The notes under the pieces: model-generated
Database searches by the model: none
Told to the model about the DNA's origin: nothing
What the model saw: the letters and a program-made list of their open reading frames with translations, nothing else
Source: Polydactylus sextarius
Taxonomy: Eukaryota; Chordata; Actinopteri; Polynemidae
Length of the DNA stretch: 64,000 nucleotides
Direction of reading: 5' to 3'
Assembly (NCBI GenBank): GCA_016801845.1
Contig: CM028914.1
Location: 18,799,272 to 18,863,271 of the forward strand
Program-made: the position numbers and the translations under genes
Shown: positions 22,601-30,285 of the stretch, one piece after another
Position numbering within the stretch: position 1 is the first letter of the stretch
Layout: each line of letters opens with the position of its first letter

Positions 22601-23758
22601 CCCCCTCCTCCTCCCCCTCCCTTCTCCTCTCCTCCCCTCCCTTCCCATCCTCCCTCCCTCCTTCACTTCTCCTGATTTCAAAGGCGATCTGCGGGGAGGG
22701 AGAAAGCACTCGGAAGCAACAGTCTTTTGTTCACGGCTGCTTCTGCATGAGGGAGAGACCGTGTTTTGTTTATGGGACAACACCGTGTTGCCATTAAGGC
22801 TTTAATCAAAACTGTTTTCTAGAGTCAGCCTTGAGTGACACCCCTCTTCCTCCGTTTGGTTCCCACTGAAGGAGCAACAGGAGGAGGAAGAAAGGAGCGG
22901 GGAAGTGTGGGAATGTCTCTACATCGTCGCCACGGCGGGCAGCTCCTAAACATGGCTTTAAATTAGGGGAAAAGAAAACACAGGCTAAAAAAAGGCAGTC
23001 GCCTAACTATACTCCTGCCTGCTAATTTGTCACCACTTGAAAAACGAGGAGAAAATAGCAACAGTTTTAAATCACACTACTTTAAAGTTAGGATATGCCA
23101 GCCGGTATGTATGGTAGAATACTTAAACATAAGGGAGATTTAGGTCAACTCCGTTGGAGTTACACATACATCTAAACCATTGTGGGTGGAATCTATGGAG
23201 CTCTGGCTGCGTTCATATTAGAGGGAAGCAGAAATGGAGAACACCAAGTGTCTGGTTCTGGCTGGCTGGGATCGGACCAGTGACAGCTGGGGCTTGAAAG
23301 CCTTACATCCAAAGCCAGGGCTCACTGCCACTTGCTACATAGCAGCGCTGAGCTAAGCCCATCCCCTCCTGTCCAAGCCCTCACTCTGAAAGATCACTGT
23401 CCTGAACAAAACATTAAGCTCATGCCAAATAATTCCCCTCTAAAACCATCTTCTCTTTAAAGTCTAAATCCAAGAGCGGAAGGGGTACTGGAGAGAGGAC
23501 AAGATGGCAAGATGGTTTATCTGTCTGCTGCCATGTCTGAGGGGACGGGGTCACAGGGAGGGGAGTTTCTCAGAGAGTTTAACTACAGAGAAATGCATGA
23601 AGCACTCAGTGTGTTTGTGTGTGTATGTGTGTGTGTGTTCGTACCTTATCGAGCAGCGGCAGGCAGCGGGGTACCCTGTGCTCCAGCTTGACAATGGTGA
23701 TGAAGTCACTCTCTTGTCGTTCATCCTCACTCGTGTTGCACAGAGACAAAGGGTGATA
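102..23758 (-). CDS. rnf43: rnf43, E3 ubiquitin-protein ligase (partial, six internal coding exons)
   Basis: Partial gene read from right to left: join of complement 23758-23645, 1345-1271, 1171-1037, 688-587, 474-304 and 204-102. All junctions are GT-AG, all phases agree, and the product so far is 233 codons. Residues 1-108 are PA-domain sequence, about 113-132 a hydrophobic membrane helix, 133-187 a linker, and 188-228 a RING-H2 with ligands C188, C191, C206, H208, H211, C214, C225 and C228. Known of the family: RNF43 and ZNRF3 sit in the plasma membrane, ubiquitinate Frizzled/LRP6 for turnover, and are inhibited when R-spondin bridges them to LGR4/5. RNF43 is chosen over ZNRF3 because of the KARMA-like stretch (K-ARMALDKGA), VRIEI, PHYDVGIL, and the RING ending DPWLLQHRTCPLCMHNI. 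The signal-peptide exon and the long C-terminal tail exon(s) are outside the window or unseen. Orthology is by recalled similarity, not by a search. Confidence 0.93.
304..474 (-). CDS. rnf43: rnf43 exon: juxtamembrane linker and first half of the RING
   Basis: 171 bp, 57 codons, phase 0 at both ends, acceptor TGCAG|GACTCT and donor CAG|GTAAGA. It encodes DSVHQQTMRAISRLETKTYN, a serine-rich linker, and VCAICLEEFQDGQ. The two cysteines of CAIC are the first zinc ligand pair. The intron splits the RING between its first and second ligand pairs. Confidence 0.95.
587..688 (-). CDS. rnf43: rnf43 exon: transmembrane segment
   Basis: 102 bp, 34 codons, phase 0 at both ends, acceptor TTGTCAG|CCTCAT and donor TGG|GTGAGT. 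It encodes PHYD, then a hydrophobic run of about 20 residues (VGILLTIVLAILTIVLIFAF), then a basic stop-transfer stretch (RYKCKSNR). This fits a type I membrane protein with the RING domain in the cytosol. Confidence 0.95.
1037..1171 (-). CDS. rnf43: rnf43 exon: C-terminal part of the PA domain
   Basis: 135 bp, 45 codons, phase 0 at both ends, acceptor CTTACAG|CTGCGA and donor TGG|GTGAGT. It starts LRETDSLPRPVVLVEAEDAE and runs through LMGLVNKNEEAKVRIEI to SRW, closing the ectodomain just before the membrane helix. The PVVLV, DAE-LM and VRIE motifs match RNF43. Confidence 0.95.
1271..1345 (-). CDS. rnf43: rnf43 exon: PA domain, central strand
   Basis: 75 bp, 25 codons, phase 0 at both ends, acceptor CCTTCAG|GCTCGC and donor GAG|GTGAGT. 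It encodes ARMALDKGAQAVIFDVSDD and five further residues. The GAQAVIFDVSD core is the hallmark of the RNF43/ZNRF3 PA domain. It joins directly to the lysine that ends the exon at 23645. Confidence 0.95.
3457..3478. repeat. (CA)n microsatellite
   Basis: About 11 CA units following a short A run, inside the 22 kb intron. Confidence 0.95.
4548..4595. repeat. 16 bp unit repeated three times
   Basis: Three identical head-to-tail copies of GCCACAGTGTCTAAAA, followed by a partial fourth copy (GCCACCGTGTG). Exact identity suggests recent slippage or duplication. Confidence 0.95.
5697..5712. repeat. (AG)n microsatellite, imperfect
   Basis: A short AG run that continues after one interruption to about 5720. 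Confidence 0.85.
6465..6514 (+). repeat. Teleost interspersed-repeat tail (GCTTTGGATAAAAGC type)
   Basis: It contains GCTTTGGATAAAAGCATCTG followed by CCAAAGAAATAAATGTA. This closely resembles a very common fish repeat 3' end (CGCTTTGGATAAAAGCGTCTG). The 5' part of the element is not recognisable. The family name is not assigned. Confidence 0.7.
7405..7600 (+). repeat. Fish GCTAACATG-type interspersed repeat, copy 1
   Basis: Recurrent GCTAACATGCT motifs, then AAAGCACCGCTGAGGCTGATG and a GGAAATGTCATCAG segment, in the order seen in an abundant fish dispersed repeat that I recognise. The copy is diverged and 3'-truncated relative to the copy at 29965. Confidence 0.7.
8215..8715. mobile_element. 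Non-autonomous DNA transposon (MITE-like) with TTAA flanks
   Basis: The two ends are perfect inverted repeats: AGGTGACAGAGAAT at 8219-8232 and its complement at 8698-8711, each bordered outside by TTAA (8215-8218 and 8712-8715). TTAA target duplication is characteristic of piggyBac-type insertion, but these termini do not start CCY as is usual for piggyBac, so the superfamily is uncertain. The interior is about 465 bp with no transposase. A 90-codon plus-strand frame at 8235-8507 lies wholly inside the element and is probably non-coding. Confidence 0.8.
10000..10091. repeat. (AT)46 dinucleotide run
   Basis: An uninterrupted 92 bp AT repeat. It is self-complementary and so able to extrude cruciforms. 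Length in an assembly may be unreliable. Confidence 0.97.
11172..11220. repeat. Pyrimidine-rich tract (CTCCCT)
   Basis: Almost pure C/T on the plus strand (CTCCCTCCTCTCCCCCC and on), so purine-rich in the rnf43 sense strand. Confidence 0.85.
11985..12210 (+). repeat. Fish GCTAACATG-type interspersed repeat, decayed copy 2
   Basis: Starts with AGCGTGCTAATGTGTGCTA, then has TGACCTGGTGATGGTG, AAAAGTTCAGCAACC and GCAATCCATCCAAA in the family order. Strongly diverged. Confidence 0.6.
12854..12909. repeat. (AAAG)n / (AATG) tetranucleotide repeat
   Basis: AAAG units with two interspersed AATGAAAG variants. The plus strand is purine-rich. Translated frames across it (K/E/R runs on one strand, F/L/S runs on the other) are artefacts. 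Confidence 0.95.
13221..13239. repeat. (GA)n microsatellite
   Basis: A perfect GA run of about nine units. Confidence 0.95.
17230..17420 (+). repeat. Fish GCTAACATG-type interspersed repeat, copy 3
   Basis: CATGCTAATATTCTCAC, AAATGCTAACATGCTGTC, CACCATGCTAACAC, GTTAGCATGCAAC, then AACACAAAGTACAGCCGAC. The order matches the 5' half of the family. Confidence 0.7.
18924..19015 (+). mobile_element. tRNA-derived SINE head (decayed)
   Basis: An A-box-like GCGTGCAGTGGTTTA at about 18928-18942 and a good B-box-like GAGTTCGAGTCC at 18996-19007, with spacing somewhat longer than in a tRNA. No intact cloverleaf is evident, so a SINE remnant is likelier than a functional tRNA gene. Confidence 0.55.
19636..19664. 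repeat. (TG)n microsatellite
   Basis: A 29 bp perfect TG run. Confidence 0.97.
21020..21790. repeat. Fish interspersed repeat carrying a nested SINE
   Basis: The left end has an AATCAAATCAAATCATATTT motif. The sequence resumes after the SINE as TTTATATGGCACTTTTCATA and continues to AGCCTGATTAAAAAGGTGAA and CTTGACTG near 21730. These are parts of a dispersed fish repeat I recognise (TTTATATAGCGC...TTAAAAAGGTGGGTCTTGA type). A GC-rich stretch at 21310-21550 within it yields overlapping chance frames on both strands. Confidence 0.6.
21054..21231 (+). mobile_element. tRNA-derived SINE with 6 bp target-site duplication
   Basis: Begins CAGGCGCCTGGATGGCTGAG with an A-box-like TGGCTGAGTGG. It ends with the fish SINE-type tail CTGTCTCTCTGCACTATCTC, then ATTAAAGGCAAAAAAGGGCC and an A-rich end. 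The hexamer TATTTA at 21048-21053 is repeated at 21232-21237, consistent with insertion into TTTATTTATATGGCAC. Confidence 0.75.
22600..22663. repeat. Homopyrimidine tract
   Basis: 64 bases of C/T broken by a single A at 22647. About 1 kb on the 3' side (in rnf43 sense) of the 23645 donor. Frames through it (P/L/S-rich on one strand, E/G/R-rich on the other) are artefacts. Confidence 0.95.
23255..23345 (-). mobile_element. tRNA-like / SINE head on the minus strand
   Basis: Read on the minus strand: A-box-like TAGCAAGTGGCAGT, then about 45 bases on, B-box-like GGTCCGATCCC. The spacing is close to that of a tRNA. A clean acceptor stem is not obvious, so it is called a tRNA pseudogene or SINE head rather than a tRNA gene. 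Confidence 0.45.
23645..23758 (-). CDS. rnf43: rnf43 exon: N-terminal half of the PA domain
   Basis: 114 bp, 38 codons, phase 0 at both ends. The acceptor is a pyrimidine-rich tract ending TCTCTGCAG and the donor is AAG|GTACGA. The product begins YHPLSLCNTS and contains FITIVKLEH, matching the HPLYLCN and ISIVKLE segments of the RNF43 ectodomain. The NTS sequon corresponds to the N-glycosylation site in the same place in mammalian RNF43 (inference from alignment by eye). The exon is isolated, 22.3 kb from the next one. The plus-strand open frame over it at 23504-23794 is a shadow. Confidence 0.93.
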
Positions 23759-24905
23759 CTGCAGAGAAAGTGGAGGCAAAGAAAAAAGTTATGAGGTGGA
23801 AAATTAGGAAAAATAACAGAAATTTACAGAAACACGGATGTTTCTGGAGGGGCCATTTTTTTTCTGTTTGACTCCTGTGGTAGAGTTATAGGTGTCAAGC
23901 GTTCACAAGAGGCTCAAGAAGCAGGAACGCTGCTACACAAACAGCACATCTACAGCTCATTACACCTCATTACACTGACCAATCACTTCGTTCTGTGAAA
24001 TTGTAAAACTGATGTGAACTGGTCTGAAAATAATGTCTATGGAAACAAGAAAAAGAAATAAGCAATATCAGTTTGATTGATGCATAATCTTAAACATACA
24101 AGATTTTTAAATCATTACAAACTAAACACGCACTCGAAAGTCTTTTCTTCATCATTACTGACGCATTCAGCTTCATTAGTTTTATCTTTTTAGGTTCTGA
24201 TTTATAATTTTATTATTCAACGGGGACTGAAGAGAATTTCGAATAAATACATTTATCCTCTGAAGGGAGGTGGAGGTGCACAGCTGCAAACTTATGACAC
24301 ATAAGACGCAGATGACCTTAAAAGTTTCAAAGACAAGACCAAGACTGAGGATACAAAGAAAATAATGTTTGAGTCGACTTTTTAAAAGACAGTCAGGACA
24401 GAGAATCCATAGCTGATTTTCACACCATTACAGAACAACAGTTGCACTTGATAGAGGCTTTTATGTGTTAAATGAAGGCGTTTCCTTCCCAGTTCAAATG
24501 AAAAGGAAAAACTTTGGCATCCTACAAAATCAATTACATGGATGGCAATGTTCACTCCCACTTAAAGCCTTGAGGACTGAAAGAATGAGAGATAGTCTTT
24601 GGTAGGAACATTTGATCCCCTCTGAAAGGGAGGAAATTCGTAGCTGCTGAAAGGCTGCATTTAAGAGCTCAAGGGATAGCAGCAGTGTTTGCAAGTCACA
24701 GACAAGCTGTCACGGGTTTGAGGGGTTGCACGGGAGTCAGGGTGCAAACCGCTCCTAAAACACCCCCGTGCATCGCCAATTTGCAAATTTTAATGACATC
24801 AGCGAGAGCACCCACCAAAACATCGTTTCCAGATCAGTCTTTGTTACAGATTATCCTGCAGCGCCCAGTCCCTGCGCTCACCCACACGCCAGCCGAGTGG
24901 TCCCA

Positions 24906-24930
24906 CCCTGCCCTGCCCTGCCCTGCCCTG
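24906..24930. repeat. (CCCTG)5 pentanucleotide repeat
   Basis: Five perfect copies inside a locally GC-rich stretch (about 24840-25010). Confidence 0.95.
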
Positions 24931-25207
24931 CATGGGCCCATCCTGGCCTGGTTCTGCCCCGGTGGGCCTCTTCATGTGGCTGTGGGCTGAGTTCATGGGG
25001 CTCCCCCTCATCTCACCCAGCGGAAATCCCTAAATTAAAAAGACCCAAGGGTGACATCAACAGCTGGCACCCTGGTCCTGGGGAATTGACGTAATGTGCT
25101 GCAAAGGGCTGGTGCATGTCTGTCAGCGGGAGCAAGTGGAGGAGAGAGGGAAGACTTGGGGGGCCGGGAGGAGATGAAAGCAAATGTGGCATGAGGCTTC
25201 AGAGGGA

Positions 25208-25250
25208 ATGAATCACCTTCTCCACACCTTGTGTAGAGAAGGTGATTCAT
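25208..25250. other. 43 bp hairpin (near-perfect inverted repeat)
   Basis: The arms ATGAATCACCTTCTC (25208-25222) and GAGAAGGTGATTCAT (25236-25250) are perfect complements. After one mismatch the stem continues with CACA-type pairing (ACAC/GTGT) to a 3 base loop, so about 19 pairs in 43 bases. It is short for a vertebrate pre-miRNA and has no U-tract context for a snRNA-type terminator. Confidence 0.9.
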
Positions 25251-27092
25251 GTACCACAAGTAATTAAATAATTACAAATAACTCATTAAAGAGTAAAAAA
25301 AAAAACAACACTAATGACAACACTAACCAGTCCCACCAAACACAGACACACGCTACGATTGATCATCAAACTAGCCGATGAAAAACAATGGATAAGCATT
25401 TGCAGTTGGGTGTAATAAGACAAAATGCAACAACAATTATTTATATGTGGTTTAGCTGGAAGTCCGTTGAAGGAAACACATCCAGAATATGACAGGTGGT
25501 GTGGATGGCGGGTGGAGGTGTAGGTGAATTTATCTGAATAGTTGAGAACCATTTACTACAAAGATGATGATGTGAATTCACGGAGTAAAAACATCTTGGG
25601 CACTAATCCAAAATATCTCCCTCAAGTTAAAAGTAAAAAAAAACAAAACATAATGTTGTTCTTTTGCATGTTTGTGAATGGCAACCCCTGCTCAGGAGGG
25701 AAGACAGGCTGGGCTCTACGCTGCTCTGCCAGCTGCCTCTACCAGTCTGCATTTACTAGGCCTAAATTAGAGGCCTACAGTTGAACTTGGCCCTTAACAA
25801 AGAAAAAGAAAGGGAAAAAATCCTTTAATGACACTATTTCACTGATGCCATGACCTCTGCTCTTTTTTTCTATAGGTTTGTGGGAAATGTTGGGAAAGAG
25901 CTGCATTCACTGAGAGGAATCAGGATTTACTGTGAAATTATAATGCTTATTTGAGTCTTCAGGCTTATTTGAGTATGTTTGGATCTTGCTGTGACATTAA
26001 ACATGTCGATGCACGGGGATGTGCAATCATACCTAATAAAGCAGATAATAATCCCAAAGCTGAGCCAAACAGGCTCAGGAGGAGCGGCTGCTTTTAGTTT
26101 CCTCTGGCTCTCTGAGGCACACTGTCTATGTTTTGCATCGTTGACAAGACTAAGCATTATCTTCTATTTTAGATTATGCCTACACCACTCACAATCAGAT
26201 GGCTGCGAACACTCTCCATATGCCACCATTGGTGCCATCTACCACTTAGAAACACGCTGACTGGACTATAAATGGCATCTAGGACAGACTGAAACGTCTT
26301 CATTTGGTTTTTGTATGGCCCTGAGAAAAAGGGGCCTGGGAAACCAAATCACTGAGTCTCCATTTCACAGGGACTAGAAACCACAGGGCACGCAAACAGT
26401 TCCCCACAGACTGTTAACAATGCTCACTCCTCCGTTCCGCCTCCTCCTCCTCATCTGTCTAGATCTGTTGCAAAACTGACGGGGACATGTCCCTCGGTTT
26501 CTTTGTAGCTACGATTAAAGGCATTCCTTTCCAGCTCAATCAAAGACTACCCCAAAAATATTCCGAGGCAAGAATCTAACAGCCTCAAAAACAAATACAT
26601 GGACAGAAAAAGGGGAAAATAAATAGTAGCTGTGGTGAGAAGTCAATAATATTTTTTTTCCCTTCACTTAGCCCTGCAGATCTTCTTTTTTCATCTGCCA
26701 ATAATCAGCAAGAGAGTTTTCTAGTTTATCTGCTGCCAGCAGGGAACCAGGCCCAGGCAGTTATGTCAGTGTGTGTTAGAGGGAGGAAGTAAAAAGAGCT
26801 TACACCTCTCATCAGGCTCCACCACTCAATTACCAGCTCAGGTCAGGAGGCCTCTGACGAGCTATTGGCTGAAACGCTATATGCAACATTATCAATGCTG
26901 AGGCAGATGGGTTTAGTAGGAGATGAAAGGAATATATCAGTGTGTGATTATTCTATCATACAGTATAAATCAAGGCTGAGAGTGACGAGGGCAAAAGGCT
27001 TCTTTAATGGAGCTCTGCCCCAAGGCCTGGAAACCCTGCCAGGTTAGTGAATATCAGGGAAGAATTGAATCAACCCTGCCACATGCAAGCTT

Positions 27093-27093
<1 letters not shown>

Positions 27094-27140
<47 letters not shown>

Positions 27141-27182
27141 GTATGTGAATGAGCGTGCACGCGCGTGTGCGCGCACACACAC
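27094..27182. repeat. (CA)n followed by alternating CG/TG block
   Basis: A 41 bp perfect CA run to 27134, then GTGCGCGTATGTG and GTGCACGCGCGTGTGCGCGC, then CA again. Nearly continuous purine-pyrimidine alternation with many CpG steps. Confidence 0.95.
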
Positions 27183-27323
27183 AACAGCAAGTACTATCTA
27201 TTGCTTGACTTCTGATCTGTTTCTTCAGTGAGACACTCAGCCGCTCCACGTCTGGACTATAAGTCCAACGAAATCTCTTTGTCTCTCATTCTCTTTAAAC
27301 TCCACCATTAAACACACCTGTTC

Positions 27324-27326
<3 letters not shown>

Positions 27327-27375
<49 letters not shown>
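27327..27375. repeat. (AC)n microsatellite
   Basis: A 49 bp perfect AC run, 145 bp from the preceding CA/CG block. Confidence 0.97.
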
Positions 27376-27378
<3 letters not shown>

Positions 27379-29964
27379 GTAGTGTGGTAGTGTCTGGATC
27401 TGCAACCAAGTTTATAAGCTTTGAGTTAAGTGAACTTCTCCCATGTTTTTACAAGATAGTTCACACTAACACTCAATATTTTATTTGCACAACAGGTTTA
27501 ATTGTTGTGTATAATTACATTAGGAGCAACAAAACCTCGTGTAGTAGCTGAAAGAGATTGGAATCTGGTTTCCCTGGTTACTCTGCAACACTCACTGAGA
27601 TTTGTATGTATTTGTTACAGGATGACAGAGCCTGAGGTGATGGGACGGGCTGACGGACTGACCCTTTGCACACATTAGGCACCAAGTCTGCGTAACTAAC
27701 GCGAGTGTGTGTTAATGAGTGAGAGTGCAGCTATGTATTGTTGCTAGAGGCACTTGAGCATGTGCTTGCATGTGGACATACTGTATGTGTGCATGAGCAT
27801 GCATCTACTGATCTATTGGCTCAAAAAGTCCCTCTGTGGTCCTGCAGGGCAGGGGAGTGTGTCTCTAAATCTCCGTGGTTACTTGGGGGAGGGGGGGGGC
27901 TAAAAGCCAAGGCACCGAGCCCTTGCTCAAATATCACATCCGTCCTTGGACCAATATTCAAGCAACGACTGGCTCCCACACACACGATGTGGTCCAGATC
28001 TCAGTGCCACAGATGACACAGATACACACTCCTCTTACCAAACTCCTCAATCAAACAGGCCTGTATCTCATGACCATACAGTGAGTGGATTTACATGAAA
28101 GGCTGCTATAGAGATGCTGGATTGCCTGGTGCCAGGGAGGGGAGCAGAGGAGAGGGTCTTTCTCTGTTGGAGCATCTGGAAAAGTGGGCTCTGAGGCCCT
28201 CGCCTCCTCTTCTCTTTGCAAATGCAAACGAACAGGACGCATTACTGCTTTGGTCCTGTCAAAACAAAAGGCGTGTCATCTTTCCCCCTGCTTTATTGAC
28301 AGTGTCAGCCCCATATCCAGTAACGGTTACCACAGAGAATGACTTGGGGGAAACGTGATCCCATAATGAGGCCCAAATAATTACCACCAGCCCCAAATTT
28401 GCCCGGGCGCTTTCTTTAAGTAGGGAGCGCTTCCCCCCCAACTCCAGGCCCGTCCGACTGTCTCTCTCTGTTCTATAAAAAGGGATTAGACGGAGAAGAA
28501 AGAACCCGGAGAGGGAGGAGAAGTCGATCTTAAAGAAAGAGAGATGAGGAGTGAGCTGAGCTTTTATTACAGGAATAAAAGACAACACTTTCTTTGCCAG
28601 CAAATCGCAAATTATGAAATCCATCTACTGCTCATTTTCCTGCCTCATTAGCTCCTCCCTCTGTTTTCCTAGATGATGCACCAGCGTTTCATCACAACAG
28701 GCAACAGTTCAACTGGGATGAACTCTAGGGACAGAGGCAGTGAGCAGGGTACAGCCACACCTGTGCTTTGATCAGTGAGGCAGATTCTGGGTCAATGCCC
28801 GCTCATGAGAGAGAGTTATGATGCCCTACATGAAAACTTTACACATCTAAACTTGTTTCAAATGCAAGTCCTGTCTCTTAAGTTTACATTCTTCTCTTGC
28901 TGTGCCGCTGCCTAAAACAATGATACCTAAAACCTCATCTATGCTTTATTAAATCAAAATTAGATAACACAAGCACCAAACTATGTCATACTAAAAATAT
29001 GCAAACACACCTTCATACCAAGAAGGCAATTAAAATGATGAGCACCTATAAATTGCATGTGTGTCTTTTTATTTTGAACTTTCTATTCTGAGCTTGGCAC
29101 AGTCATGTCTGTATTATAAGTATTCAGTCATAGTCGCACTCACTGCACAACAGAGACAGTTTAAAGATGCAGCTCCGTGTCCTTCCCATATTGCCTGCAT
29201 AGGTCTTGTCCTATGGTCTTACTAACACAAACGTTCATGCTTCCTTATGCACACACCTAAACATACACATAATCAACAACTAAGGCCACTCCATCAGCCT
29301 CAGGCCAGCGCTAAGCTATACATTTCAAAGTCCTGAGTTAAACATAAACACAGCACTTCCCTGTCATAACAAGTCAGTGGCTTGGTAACCCAGCAGTTTG
29401 TTAGTATTGCAGTGATCCTTCTTCCCAATAGACACAGGGGCCACAGCCACACGTCCTCCAGGCTTCCTCCGCCCCGTCCCTGGCCTGCAGGGCCGCTCAC
29501 ACAAACTCTCTCAGGTTCCACAACATCAGTCAGAGAGAAAACCAACACTTTTTCTACGTGTCAATCAGTTTGTCAAGGTTGGGAACTAAAGGTCAGCTAC
29601 ATGAAAAGAGATTAGCCATGGAAATGAGAGAGGGTGGCCACAGAAGGGAACTCCAAATTACAGAAGAGGAGACTCAGAGAGAGGAAAAGGTGTTGATGAT
29701 GAGCTGTGTGTCATCAGCTAATGTGCACTTTCAGGAATGAAGATAAACTTTATTTGAGTAATTTAACAGTCAAATAACTGTCATGTTTTAGCAGAATTAG
29801 CATTAGCCAAAGGTTCATCTAGTGGCTGTTGTAGGTGGTTTGTTTACAGTTGGTTATTTACCTTGTAAAAGAAACATTGTAACTTAGTACTGTTGTATAA
29901 TATAAATGATATATCAATAACACAGAAAAGGTAAAACACCTGCTGTTATTCACATGAGAACAGT

Positions 29965-30285
29965 TATGCTTTCAGTTAAATGCTAATGTCATCATGCTAA
30001 CATACTCATAATGATAATGTTAACATGCAGATGTTATTTTTACCATTGTCAGCATTCAACATTTTCAAATCAACACATGCAGCTTTTTGGTCATAACCCA
30101 AAGTACTGGATTGACCTGTTGATGCTGCTGCAGGGGAAGTCTGAGATTCCCCAAAGTCACCAGGATTTATCGCCTGGGAACCATAGACATCTGTACAAAC
30201 TTTTATGGCAATCCATCCCATAGTTTCTGCAATATTTCAGTCCAGACCAAAGTGGCGGACCGACAGACCGTCCCTACAACCACGC
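29965..30285 (+). repeat. Fish GCTAACATG-type interspersed repeat, best-preserved copy 4
   Basis: In order: AAATGCTAATGTCATCATGC, GTTAACATGCAGATGTT, TTGGTCATAACCCAAAGTAC, a TGGCAATCCATCCCATAG segment, and ATTTCAGTCCAGACCAAAGT before GGCGGACC. This covers nearly the whole family consensus that I recognise from fish genomes. No coding potential. Confidence 0.8.

Larger units (their letters stand above)
1346..23644 (-). other. rnf43: rnf43 large internal intron (22,299 bp)
   Basis: It splits the PA domain between the codons LLDK and ARMA. The donor is on the minus strand at 23644 (GTACGA) and the acceptor ends at 1346. It contains no exon that I can support. Its content is described in the repeat entries: microsatellites, an inverted-repeat element, SINEs and fish interspersed repeats. 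Stretches such as 1346-3400, 5000-6400, 14400-17200 and 19700-21000 show no recognisable feature. Open frames of 60-140 codons on both strands here lack splice-consistent or family-like content. Confidence 0.9.
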
